64,000 nucleotides of DNA from the NCBI GenBank assembly GCA_963761755.1, contig CAVXIC010000040.1, forward strand, positions 372,001 through 436,000. Direction: 5' to 3'. Source of the DNA: CAJXVA01 sp963761755 (GTDB lineage Bacteria; Myxococcota_A; Polyangia; Nannocystales; Nannocystaceae). The position numbers and the translations under genes were made by a program. The notes beneath the pieces were generated by a model. That model was not told the origin of the DNA, made no database searches, and worked only from the letters and a program-made list of their open reading frames with translations. This document shows positions 18,300 through 26,724 of the stretch, piece by piece (positions within the stretch are counted from its first letter, which is position 1; every line of letters begins with the position of its first letter).

Positions 18300-19592
18300 A
18301 TGGGACGCAAGACATTCGACCGACGGGGATTCATGAAGCTGGCTGGAGGCATCGGCATGGGCGTGGCGATGACGCCGTGGCTGAGCCGGGCCTTCGCAGA
18401 CACCGCATCGGCACCTCCGAGCCCGCAGAGCAATGGCGAGCTCGGACCCTTCCTCGTTCAGGTGACGGCCTCGGGCGGTTGGGACCCCACCTTGGTGTGT
18501 GACCCCAAGGGCAACGCCCTCAACCAGGCCTACGGCGAAGGCGACATCCTCACCGCCGGCAACATCAAGTACGCCCCCATTCCGGGCGCAGCCGAGTTCT
18601 TCGATACCCACTATCAGAAGACGCTGGTGCTCAACGGCGTGGACATGAAGACCAACAGCCATGAGGCGGGCCGACGCTTCATGTCCAGCGGCCGACTCGG
18701 CGAGGGCTACCCGTCCCTCGCTGCTGTCAGCGCGGGCTTCACCGCCCCCGAGCTGCCCATGTCCTACCTGAGCTTCGGAGGCTACGATCTCACCGCGGGC
18801 CTCGTCGCGCCGACCCGCAACCTCGACTCGAACCGGCTCGCCGAGCTGGCGCACCCCGACCGACTCAACGGCGGCAACGCGAACAGCGAGACCTACCACT
18901 CGTCGCGCGCGCAGACGATGATCCAGATGGCGCGTCAAAGCCGGGCCGAAGCGCAGCTGGCCACCGAACGGCTGCCGCGCTACGCGGAGGGCGTCGACTC
19001 GATGCTGACCGCCCGCTTGGGATCGAGCGAGCTCGCGCGGCTCGAAGAGGTGCTGCCAACGCCCAACGCGAGCGCGGACTTCCGCCGGGTCGAGCTGCTC
19101 GTCTCCGCCTACAAGGCCGGTATCTGCGTCGCCGGCAGCCTGCAGCGCGGCGGTTTCGACACCCACGACGACCACGACAACCGCCACATCCCGCGGCTGA
19201 CCGACATCTACAGCCTGGTCAACTTCCTGTGGGAAGAAGCCGAGCGTCAAGGCGTCGCCGAGAACCTCATCGTCGTGGTCGGCTCGGACTTCGGCCGCAC
19301 GCCGAACTACAACGCCGACAACGGCAAGGACCACTGGTCCATCAGCTCGATGATGGTCATGGGTGCGGGCATCACGGGCAACCGGGTCCTCGGCCACACC
19401 AACGAGGGGCACAGCCCCATTCCGCTCGATCCCGACACCCTGGAGATCGCGGCCGACGACGCCGCGGTGACCACCCGGATCAGCCCCGACCACGTGCATC
19501 GCAACCTGCGGCGACTCCTGGGGGTCGAAGGATCCGAGGTCGACAACGACTTCTTCCTGCAGGTCGATCACGACATCGACCTGCTGGGCTAG
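18300..19592 (+). CDS. DUF1501 family protein with Tat signal
   Basis: A 430-residue protein starting with a twin-arginine signal (R-R-G-F-M-K-L-A-G-G) and a hydrophobic stretch ending near A-F-A-D. DUF1501 belongs to the alkaline phosphatase/sulfatase-like superfamily; here G-G-W-D-P-T near the start, G-G-F-D-T-H-D-D-H-D and V-V-G-S-D-F-G-R-T-P-N are the conserved metal-site-like motifs. Tat export suggests folding, perhaps with metal, before translocation. It follows the twin-CxxCH lipoprotein in the same direction, so the pair probably functions together in the envelope. Reaction unknown. Confidence 0.85.
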   Translation: MGRKTFDRRGFMKLAGGIGMGVAMTPWLSRAFADTASAPPSPQSNGELGPFLVQVTASGGWDPTLVCDPKGNALNQAYGEGDILTAGNIKYAPIPGAAEFFDTHYQKTLVLNGVDMKTNSHEAGRRFMSSGRLGEGYPSLAAVSAGFTAPELPMSYLSFGGYDLTAGLVAPTRNLDSNRLAELAHPDRLNGGNANSETYHSSRAQTMIQMARQSRAEAQLATERLPRYAEGVDSMLTARLGSSELARLEEVLPTPNASADFRRVELLVSAYKAGICVAGSLQRGGFDTHDDHDNRHIPRLTDIYSLVNFLWEEAERQGVAENLIVVVGSDFGRTPNYNADNGKDHWSISSMMVMGAGITGNRVLGHTNEGHSPIPLDPDTLEIAADDAAVTTRISPDHVHRNLRRLLGVEGSEVDNDFFLQVDHDIDLLG

Positions 19593-19620
19593 ACCTCATC
19601 GAGCAGCGCTTGATTGAGGG

Positions 19621-20739
19621 CTAGAGCACGTCGACATCGCCCCAGCTCAGCTGCCAGGCGCTGGGGTCGTAGACCTGGGTCAGCGGACTCCCCGAGGACA
19701 GCACGCGCCCGCCAAAGTGGATCTCCTTGGGGAAGAAGCGCTCCGGGAGCGGCACGTAGGCATGTCGCAGCAGCAACGGTCTCATCGGGGATGCCGGACC
19801 GACCATCGCCGACAGCAAGCTCGCGCCTTCGATCCGCGCACGCTGCTCGACGCCGCGCAGCAGCACCGTGCTCGCCCCGGGCACGTCGAGGTCGACGAGC
19901 AGGTCCAGGATGAACGCGATCCGACCTTCGGGGCGCTCGCTGACCACGAACACGGCGTAGCCGGCCACCTCCCCATCCGCCACGACCTTCACCCGTCGAT
20001 ACTCCGACTCCGGTCGCGCGTCGTACCGCCAGCGGAGGAAGGCCTCGTCGCGAATCACCCACAGGCGGTGCTGGTCTCGGCAGCGCCTCCACAACCGATC
20101 GGCCCAGGGCTCGAAGGCCTCGAAGTCGAGCAGCTCCAGCTGCGGAGCGCCGACGAGGCGGGCGCGGACGGCCTGCGCTGCGGCGTTCACGACCCCGGGG
20201 ATCTTCGAGAGCGCTCTGGTCGGCGGACCGAGCATCGGACCGAGCCCGGGCACACCGAGCGCCTGTCCGGCCAGCGGCCCGATGTCGAGCGGCTTGACCA
20301 ACACCGGCGTGGGCATGACCATCGTCCATCGCAGACGGCGCTGGATTCCGCCCACCGAGTTGGCGTTGGGAAAGCCATACACGAACTGCAGACCGCGCTC
20401 GGACATCGCCGCGTAGCAGGCCTCGGCGCTGGCCGAGAAGATGCCCTCGCGCCCGTAGTCCGGGTCGGTCATCGTGTCCAACGACAGCGCGGCGAGCCGC
20501 TCCTCGCCCTCGACCCACAGCCGCCGAGGGGAGACCGCGTAGTGCCCAACGAGGCGGTCGCCGTCCCACACGAGCTTGGCCGCGCGCGGCCCGACCGGGT
20601 TCTCCTCGTACTCCCAGTGCCAGTGCCGCAGGCTCTCGGTCGCGCCCATCGGCTTGTGGAAGACGCGCTCGAAGAGGGCGACGATCTTCGCCTCGTCGCC
20701 CGGCGCGTACTCGCGGATGCTCCAGCGCTTCTCGCTCAC
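19621..20739 (-). CDS. GNAT-family N-acetyltransferase
   Basis: A 372-residue GNAT protein. The N-terminus (I-R-E-Y-A-P-G-D-E-A-K-I-V-A-L-F) is the typical first GNAT strand-helix, and D-P-D-Y-G-R-E-G-I-F resembles the acetyl-CoA-binding turn. Two-lobed GNAT proteins of this size are common in exopolysaccharide clusters. Its ATG overlaps the stop of the preceding glycosyltransferase by four bases, making it the last gene of the GH-deacetylase-glycosyltransferase-GNAT unit. A role in acylating a sugar or peptide in polysaccharide synthesis is inferred. Confidence 0.75.
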   Translation of the reverse strand: MSEKRWSIREYAPGDEAKIVALFERVFHKPMGATESLRHWHWEYEENPVGPRAAKLVWDGDRLVGHYAVSPRRLWVEGEERLAALSLDTMTDPDYGREGIFSASAEACYAAMSERGLQFVYGFPNANSVGGIQRRLRWTMVMPTPVLVKPLDIGPLAGQALGVPGLGPMLGPPTRALSKIPGVVNAAAQAVRARLVGAPQLELLDFEAFEPWADRLWRRCRDQHRLWVIRDEAFLRWRYDARPESEYRRVKVVADGEVAGYAVFVVSERPEGRIAFILDLLVDLDVPGASTVLLRGVEQRARIEGASLLSAMVGPASPMRPLLLRHAYVPLPERFFPKEIHFGGRVLSSGSPLTQVYDPSAWQLSWGDVDVL

Positions 20740-21908
20740 GTGGGAGAGACTCTCGCATCCGCGACCGCGCTGTCGATCGCCTCGGCGTAGACCGCCCAGA
20801 TCCGCCGCAGGTGCGTGGGGAATGCGAACTCCTCGACGAAGCGACGACGACCAGCCTCCCCTTGTCGCGCGCGGAGCTCGGGATCGAGGATCAGCGGGCC
20901 CAGAGCCTCGGCGAGGGCTCGGGGATCACGCGCCGGGACCAGGGCACCGGTGGAACCGTGGAGCACGGCTTCGCCGATTCCCCCCACGTCGCTGGCGACC
21001 ACCGGCAACCCTGCGCGCATCGCTTCGAGGATGCTGATCGGGAAGCCCTCTCGGAGCGTAGGCAGGACGAAGAGCTGCGCCCCAGCCAGCCGCGCGGGAA
21101 CGTCCCCTCGCGTCCCCAGGAGCGTCACGCGGTCCTCGAGCCCTGCGGCCGCGATCGCACCTTCGACCTGCGCCCGCATCGGGCCGTCGCCGACCACGTC
21201 GCAAGTCCACGGACGGTCCTTGGGCAGACGCGTGAGGGCGCCGATCAAGGTGAGCGGATCCTTGGGAACGTCGAAGCGAAACACGGCGATGATTCGCGGC
21301 GGCGTCCCGCCGGGGCGCGCATGCAGCTCCTCGTCGACGTCGGGCAGGGCGTTGTGGACGACCCGAAGCTTCTCGGGGCGGACGACTCGATGCTCGCAGG
21401 CGATGCCGCGGTCGTAGCGGGACACCGTGATGACCAGATCCGCGAGCGGGGCGAGGCTGCGCTCGGCGACCCAGGCCGTGCGCTCGAAAGCATCGAGAGC
21501 CCCGGGGGTCATGAGCCAACCGTGGGCGGTGACGACGACCGGCACCCTCATGAACCGCCCGACGAGCCGACCCACCCACCCCGCCTTGGTGCAGTGCGTG
21601 CTGATCAGATCGGGCGCGAAGGCACGAAGCGCCGCATGCAGCTCGCCGAGGACCCGCAGGTCGGCGCGGGGGTCGAGCTCGCGCACGCAGTTGCGCAGCA
21701 GCCACACCGGAACGTTGGCAGCCCGAAGCTGCTCGAGGAGGACCCCCTCCCCGCCCGCGAAGACCGCGACCTGGTGTCCAGCAGCCCGGAGCGCCACGGA
21801 GAGCTCGAACACGTGCGCCTGCGCGCCGCCGACGACATCGCCGCGGGTGATGAACATGGCGACACGACGCGGCGGGTCAGCTGCCGGGTCGCGCTCGGGG
21901 GTGATCAC
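20736..21908 (-). CDS. Glycosyltransferase family 4-type (GT-B) protein
   Basis: A 390-residue GT-B enzyme. The N-terminal M-F-I-T-R-G-D-V-V-G-G-A-Q motif and the C-terminal E-G-F-P-I-S-I-L-E (the E-x7-E motif) followed by G-L-P-V-V-A-S-D-V-G-G mark the GT4 group. The frame is open far upstream over the deacetylase gene; GTG 21908 is selected because it overlaps that gene's stop by four bases (GTGA). ATG 21857 is an alternative. It probably transfers a hexose to a lipid-linked glycan; donor and acceptor are not predictable. Confidence 0.9.
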   Translation of the reverse strand: MITPERDPAADPPRRVAMFITRGDVVGGAQAHVFELSVALRAAGHQVAVFAGGEGVLLEQLRAANVPVWLLRNCVRELDPRADLRVLGELHAALRAFAPDLISTHCTKAGWVGRLVGRFMRVPVVVTAHGWLMTPGALDAFERTAWVAERSLAPLADLVITVSRYDRGIACEHRVVRPEKLRVVHNALPDVDEELHARPGGTPPRIIAVFRFDVPKDPLTLIGALTRLPKDRPWTCDVVGDGPMRAQVEGAIAAAGLEDRVTLLGTRGDVPARLAGAQLFVLPTLREGFPISILEAMRAGLPVVASDVGGIGEAVLHGSTGALVPARDPRALAEALGPLILDPELRARQGEAGRRRFVEEFAFPTHLRRIWAVYAEAIDSAVADARVSPT

Positions 21909-22756
21909 GCCGTCGCCTCCAGCGCGAGGGCCCGCGCCGACGCCTCGGCCCACGGACCCATCGGGCCCCACTCGAAGTCCCCCAGCAGCCGGTCCAGGCG
22001 AGACAGGGTCAGCTTCAGGTTGTTGTAGTGGCGGAACCGCTTGATCGGTGGCAGGGGCATGCGCGGCTGCGCAGGGTCGAACTCCCACGGGTGCGCGTAG
22101 AAGATCGCCGGGCGCCCCGCGGCGTTGCAGCGGCGGATCAGCGCGCGGCTGAGTGCATAGGGGTAGAGCCGAAAGTACCCGCCGCCGGGGCAGGGAATGC
22201 GCGCGCCACGAAACTCGACCACCGACATCGGCAGCTCGAGCAGCCCCTCGTCGATCCAGTACGGGTCCAGGGGTGCGTCGGCGATGCCGTACTCCGGGTG
22301 CGCGCCAAAGGGGAAGACGGAGGAGTCCCACCTCACGCCATGGCGCCGCAGGATCGGCAGCGCCCACATCGTGGCCGCCGTCAGCGAGAACGAGGGTGCC
22401 CGGTAGCCGACGACCGGCGCCGGGCTGAGCTCGCGAAGGAGCGCCAGCGCGCGCCCGAGGTCGGCATCGAGGCGCTCGGGGTCGAGCTGGCCCAGCCGGT
22501 TGTGGCCGTAGCCGTGGCAGGCGACCTCATGGCCAGCGCTGGCAAGCGCGCGAACGAGGTCGGGCACGCGCTGGGCCACCCAGCCGAGCACGAAGAAGGT
22601 GGCCTTCACCCCGCGCCGCTCGAAGAGCTCCAGGAGCGCCTCCGTGCTCCGAGCGACCCGAAGCTGACAGGCGTCCCAGGCCCCTGCGGGGACGATATCG
22701 TCGAAGTTCGACACGCAGAACCAGTCTTCGAGGTCGATGCTCAGCAGGTTGCGCAC
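21905..22756 (-). CDS. Polysaccharide deacetylase (XrtA/PEP-CTERM EPS type)
   Basis: A NodB-like deacetylase of 283 residues. The start R-N-L-L-S-I-D-L-E-D-W-F is very close to the S-I-D-V-E-D-Y-F motif of deacetylases in exosortase-associated polysaccharide loci. The metal motif H-G-Y-G-H, G-Y-R-A-P-S-F-S and the late Y-A-H-P-W-E-F motif are present. GTG 22756 begins the homology; upstream codons in this frame are out-of-frame shadow. No exosortase is seen in the window. It lies 22 bp after the GH-like gene in the same transcript. Confidence 0.88.
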   Translation of the reverse strand: MRNLLSIDLEDWFCVSNFDDIVPAGAWDACQLRVARSTEALLELFERRGVKATFFVLGWVAQRVPDLVRALASAGHEVACHGYGHNRLGQLDPERLDADLGRALALLRELSPAPVVGYRAPSFSLTAATMWALPILRRHGVRWDSSVFPFGAHPEYGIADAPLDPYWIDEGLLELPMSVVEFRGARIPCPGGGYFRLYPYALSRALIRRCNAAGRPAIFYAHPWEFDPAQPRMPLPPIKRFRHYNNLKLTLSRLDRLLGDFEWGPMGPWAEASARALALEATA

Positions 22757-22778
22757 GCACCGATGGTAGCAGCAACGT

Positions 22779-24554
22779 TCAACCGGTCGAGCCGGCCGCG
22801 ACCTGCAGCGCATGGACGTGCTCCTCGATCCGCATCCGAAACAGCGCCAGCGCAGCGTCGTCGTATCGCCGCGCGAGAGCGTCGAGCAGCGGAGCCTCGG
22901 CCGGACTCCCGATCTTGTCGATGAGCCGCTGGGCATCGACACCGACCGGGATCCGCATGATGTCCGCGCGAAGTCCATCGAGGTACGCCTGCGCCCGAGC
23001 GGACGCCTCGGGCGCCCTGGGACCCCAGCGGGCGATGGCGGTCTCGAGGGCGGCGAGGTAGCGCAGGTCGTCGTGGCCCTCGGACAGCGCGGTCCAGATC
23101 CGCGTGGGCATCAACACCGCGGGATCATCGGGGTCGGGAAACGCCATGCCGAAGTCGTGGTCGCGGCCGTCACGATCGTCCAGTGGCTGCTGCTCGAAGC
23201 GCTGGTAGGCCCAGGTGACATGCGTCGAGAAGGGGCTGGCCCAAAGGTACAGGCCGTTGACCAGTCGCGCCCACCGCCCCGTGAAGTAGGTGCCACGCTC
23301 ATTGTGGTAGAACCAGGCGCCGTCGCCGCTGTGGCGGAGTTCCCGTCGGTAGTCGGCCACCGTCCCCCCGCGCACCAGCCACCACTCGAACGAGTACCCG
23401 TGGTGTCCGCGAACGTCGATGACGGGGTCGAGCCGCTGGCGCTTCGCGTCCGCCTCCGCGTCGACCGTGGACAGCGTGGCGTAGTTCCTCAGCCCCGCGT
23501 CTCGAGCATGGCCGGCCAGCCGCTCGAACAGCGGCATTCGTCCGCCCTCGAAGATCTCGTCGACGTGCATCACCAGCAGCTCCAGCTCTGGGAAGGCGTC
23601 TTGGGTCCTTGCGATGTCGGCGAGCGTTCGTTTCGCGGCCTCGTCGAACGCGGCGTCCCCATCGAGGGATGCGCCGTCCTTCCCGGCGTAGGCGACATCG
23701 AGATGGCCCAGCAGGCGGGCCAGGGGAACGAGGCCGGCGTCGACGACCACCGTGCCGCGGAACCCCCCGTCTCGCGCCAGCGTGAGCGCGGTTTGAATCG
23801 GCGCGGTGTCGACCATCAGCACGCGATCGGGACCCCACCCGAACCGCGGCCGGACGTCGAGCACGAGCGCGTCGACGCCGTGCGCCCGCATGTCCGCGAG
23901 TTCTCGGCGCATGCGCTCGGGCTCCGACAGCCGGCCGAAGGCGTGATAGTACATGCCCAGGTGTTTCCCACCTGTGCCCCCAAGGGACATGTCGCGCACG
24001 CGCAGCCGGACCGTTCGACGATGCAGCGCGTCGCCGACCCGCACCTCCAGCGTGCCCGTGTAGACGCCCGGGGGCGTGTCGATCGGCACGTCGATCTCCA
24101 GCCAGAGTTCCTCGAACCGCCCGGCCTCGATCGCATGCGGGGTGAACCGGGGCGCGAAGCGACCCACGACTTCGGTCTGCGCCCCCCCGACTCGAGTGCG
24201 TACGGGGACCCGCCGAACCCGCCGGAGCTCGGCGGACGTGGCGGGCAACAGATGAACCCCCGAGGCGAGCTCGGGCAGCTGGACATCCAGGGTTCCCCGC
24301 CGCCCGCCCGAGTAGACGATGAACGCGACCCGCTCGCGTTCTCCGGGAGCCGCGACGACGGTCATCGGTGTCCCCTGCGTCCACAGGGTCGGCGCAGCGG
24401 CGGGGTCGACGTCGTCCAGCGGTCGATGGGTCGCGAGGACCACCTCGCCGTGCGTGACCGCGGTCGTTCGCCCCTGGTCGGTCGGCATCGGCGCGGCGAG
24501 GACGGCCCACGCCCCGAGCGTCCATGCCCAAACACCCACGCGGAAGTCTTGCAC
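22779..24554 (-). CDS. Exported GH123/DUF4091-like glycoside hydrolase-type protein
   Basis: A 591-residue protein with an N-terminal hydrophobic signal (W-A-W-T-L-G-A-W-A-V-L-A-A). An N-terminal beta-sandwich (D-V-P-I-D-T-P-P-G-V-Y-T-G-T-L-E-V) precedes a barrel-like domain with L-L-V-M-H-V-D-E-I and a C-terminal part W-T-A-L-S-E-G-H-D-D-L-R-Y-L. The P-G-x-Y-x-G-T-L-x-V signature and the late E-G-x-x-D-x-R-Y are typical of DUF4091/GH123-like proteins. GTG 24554 is used; the signal could also start slightly later. First gene of the minus-strand polysaccharide unit; trimming of the exported glycan is inferred. Confidence 0.65.
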   Translation of the reverse strand: MQDFRVGVWAWTLGAWAVLAAPMPTDQGRTTAVTHGEVVLATHRPLDDVDPAAAPTLWTQGTPMTVVAAPGERERVAFIVYSGGRRGTLDVQLPELASGVHLLPATSAELRRVRRVPVRTRVGGAQTEVVGRFAPRFTPHAIEAGRFEELWLEIDVPIDTPPGVYTGTLEVRVGDALHRRTVRLRVRDMSLGGTGGKHLGMYYHAFGRLSEPERMRRELADMRAHGVDALVLDVRPRFGWGPDRVLMVDTAPIQTALTLARDGGFRGTVVVDAGLVPLARLLGHLDVAYAGKDGASLDGDAAFDEAAKRTLADIARTQDAFPELELLVMHVDEIFEGGRMPLFERLAGHARDAGLRNYATLSTVDAEADAKRQRLDPVIDVRGHHGYSFEWWLVRGGTVADYRRELRHSGDGAWFYHNERGTYFTGRWARLVNGLYLWASPFSTHVTWAYQRFEQQPLDDRDGRDHDFGMAFPDPDDPAVLMPTRIWTALSEGHDDLRYLAALETAIARWGPRAPEASARAQAYLDGLRADIMRIPVGVDAQRLIDKIGSPAEAPLLDALARRYDDAALALFRMRIEEHVHALQVAAGSTG

Positions 24555-24625
24555 GCGGCCGCCGGGCGCAACCGGCGCGGAATTCGCAAAACCCTTGGAA
24601 CTCCCGAAGCTAAGCGAAACCGCGC

Positions 24626-24632
24626 TATCGTC
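24626..24632 (+). promoter_or_regulatory. TATCGTC box 8 nt before ATG 24641
   Basis: A -10-like TATCGT lies so close to the start codon that transcription would begin at or within 2 nt of it. The same heptamer precedes two other genes in the window at 7-8 nt. Confidence 0.4.
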
Positions 24633-24640
24633 GGATCGTG

Positions 24641-26722
24641 ATGGGTCGCCGACTCAAGCGCGCGCTGGTCGCGCCGTTTCTTGTTGTTCTCTTCTTCGCC
24701 GGGTGCGGCCGAACCGACGCGATCGCCGTGCCCTCGGCGTCCAGCTCCGGGGACACGGAGACCACCGGCGGGACCGAAACCACCGGGAGCGAGACCAGCC
24801 AGACCGACACGACCTTCGATGAGACCGAGACACAGACCTCGGGTGACGCATTGTGCGGCGACGGCGTCATCGACCCCGGAGAGGAGTGTGACCCCGGGGA
24901 CCCGTTGATCGGACCTGGCCAGGCGTGCCGCTCGGGGTGCATCGAGAACATCTGCGGCGACGGAGACCCCGGGCCCGACGAAGCGTGCGACGACGGTAAC
25001 GGCGTCGACGACGACGCCTGCCGAAACGACTGCGTACCGGGGACCTGCAACGACGGCTCCGTGCAGGACCCGGAGGAGTGCGACGACGGAAACCTCGACG
25101 ACTCCGATGCGTGTTTGTCCGACTGCACCCTGGCCAGCTGCGGCGACGGCGTCGTGCGCTCGGGCGTCGAGGAGTGCGACGACGGTGCCGACAACACCGC
25201 GTTCGGCTTCTGCACGCCCCTGTGCACCCTCAACGTCTGCGGCGATGGATTCCAGCGCTTCGACGAGCAGTGTGACCCGGGCGAGGAGAACATCGGACCC
25301 GGCCTCGAGTGCCGCGATGGATGCATCCTCAACGTCTGCGGTGACGGAGATCCGTGGGTCAGCGAGGCGTGCGACGACGGCAACGACGACAACACCGACG
25401 ACTGCGTGAACTGCAACCTTCCCACCTGCGGTGACGGTTTCGTCTTCGCAGGGGTCGAGGAATGCGACGACGCGGACTTCGATGACGTCGACCGGTGCCG
25501 CAACGACTGCTCGTTCCACCGCGTCACCAAAGCGACGTTGGGCGGGAACCACACCTGCGCGCTGTTCGACTCGCAGCTCGTCCAGTGCTGGGGCAACGGC
25601 AACAACGGCCGCACCGGGCACGGTGAGGAAGAGAACTACGGAGACAACGAGCCTGCCGTGCTCGCTGGCTTCCTCAGCACGGGCGGTCCGGTCCAAGACA
25701 TCTTCGCGGGGATTGGGCACACCTGCTACTCGGACTCGGGCAGCCGCCTGCGATGCTTCGGCCGCGGCGCGGAGGGCCAGCTGGGGTACGGCAACATCGA
25801 CGATCTCGGCGACGACGAAGTCCCCGGATCGCTGCCCTCGCTCGCCCTTCCCGACGCCACCACGCTCTTCAACACCCGAGGGGGTGCGTTTCACTCCTGC
25901 GCGGTGTCCGACCTCGAGGGCACCGTGCGCTGCTGGGGTCAGCAAGACTTCTTCCAGCTCGGCGTTGCGGGCCTGACCCAGAACATCGGCGACGACGAGA
26001 CCGCCGCCGCGACGACCCCGGTCGCCTTGGGGCCGGGGGCCGTGCAGGACATCTCGCTGGGCGGCCGGCACAGCTGCGCCCTGCTCGACACCGGCGCCGT
26101 GCGCTGCTGGGGCAATGGATCGGATGGAGCCCTGGGGTACGGCAACAGCGCGTCGATCGGCGACGACGAGAACCCATCGGCGGCCGGCGACGTGCCCGTC
26201 GGGGCGGGGGTCGTCCGGCTGACCACCGGCTGGTACCACACCTGCGTCATCACCGACCTCGGCGACGTGCGCTGTTGGGGTCGCGGCGCTGCTGGCCGAC
26301 TCGGCTACGGCTCCACGGTCTCGATCGGTGTGGCCCAGACGGCCGCCAACGTCGGGGGCATCAACCTCATGACGGCCGCCGTGCCCGTGGAGGTTGCCGC
26401 CGGCCTTGGCCACTCCTGCGCGCTCTTCGACGACGGTTCAGTCCGGTGCTGGGGCGCGAACACCAGCGGCCAGCTCGGCTACGGCAACACCGTCAGCATC
26501 GGCGACAACGAAGCCGCTGGGTCGGGCGGCGACGTCCCGTTGGGCGGCCCAGCGGTGGCGATCGCAGCCGATGGCAACCACACGTGCGCCGTCATGGCCG
26601 ACAACGGCGCCCTGCGGTGCTGGGGCGAGGGCGGCGACGGCCGGCTCGGCTACGGGAACACCAACAACATCGGTGACAACGAGACCCCGGCGGCGGCCGG
26701 GGACGTCCCCCTGCTGCCCTAA
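24641..26722 (+). CDS. Lipoprotein with seven Cys-rich repeats and seven RCC1-like repeats
   Basis: A 693-residue lipoprotein: signal peptide with lipobox F-A-G-C (Cys 22), a Thr/Ser/Gly linker, then seven myxobacterial disulphide repeats of form C-G-D-G-x-x-x-x-x-E-x-C-D-D-G-N, then seven RCC1-like units (H-T/S-C-A-L-x-D-x-G-x-V-R-C-W-G ... G-Q-L-G-Y-G) predicted to form a beta-propeller. Cys pairs inside each RCC1 unit suggest disulphide stabilisation outside the cytoplasm. It ends two bases before the sugar-transferase start codon, so the two are probably co-expressed. An in-frame GTG at 24638 is an alternative start. Function unknown; a surface binding role is inferred. Confidence 0.85.
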   Translation: MGRRLKRALVAPFLVVLFFAGCGRTDAIAVPSASSSGDTETTGGTETTGSETSQTDTTFDETETQTSGDALCGDGVIDPGEECDPGDPLIGPGQACRSGCIENICGDGDPGPDEACDDGNGVDDDACRNDCVPGTCNDGSVQDPEECDDGNLDDSDACLSDCTLASCGDGVVRSGVEECDDGADNTAFGFCTPLCTLNVCGDGFQRFDEQCDPGEENIGPGLECRDGCILNVCGDGDPWVSEACDDGNDDNTDDCVNCNLPTCGDGFVFAGVEECDDADFDDVDRCRNDCSFHRVTKATLGGNHTCALFDSQLVQCWGNGNNGRTGHGEEENYGDNEPAVLAGFLSTGGPVQDIFAGIGHTCYSDSGSRLRCFGRGAEGQLGYGNIDDLGDDEVPGSLPSLALPDATTLFNTRGGAFHSCAVSDLEGTVRCWGQQDFFQLGVAGLTQNIGDDETAAATTPVALGPGAVQDISLGGRHSCALLDTGAVRCWGNGSDGALGYGNSASIGDDENPSAAGDVPVGAGVVRLTTGWYHTCVITDLGDVRCWGRGAAGRLGYGSTVSIGVAQTAANVGGINLMTAAVPVEVAAGLGHSCALFDDGSVRCWGANTSGQLGYGNTVSIGDNEAAGSGGDVPLGGPAVAIAADGNHTCAVMADNGALRCWGEGGDGRLGYGNTNNIGDNETPAAAGDVPLLP

Positions 26723-26724
26723 CG

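Noticed and set aside
15933..19571. 1212-codon minus-strand open frame opposite the twin-CxxCH lipoprotein/DUF1501 pair
   Set aside because: Same antisense effect; the plus-strand genes have signal peptides and conserved motifs.
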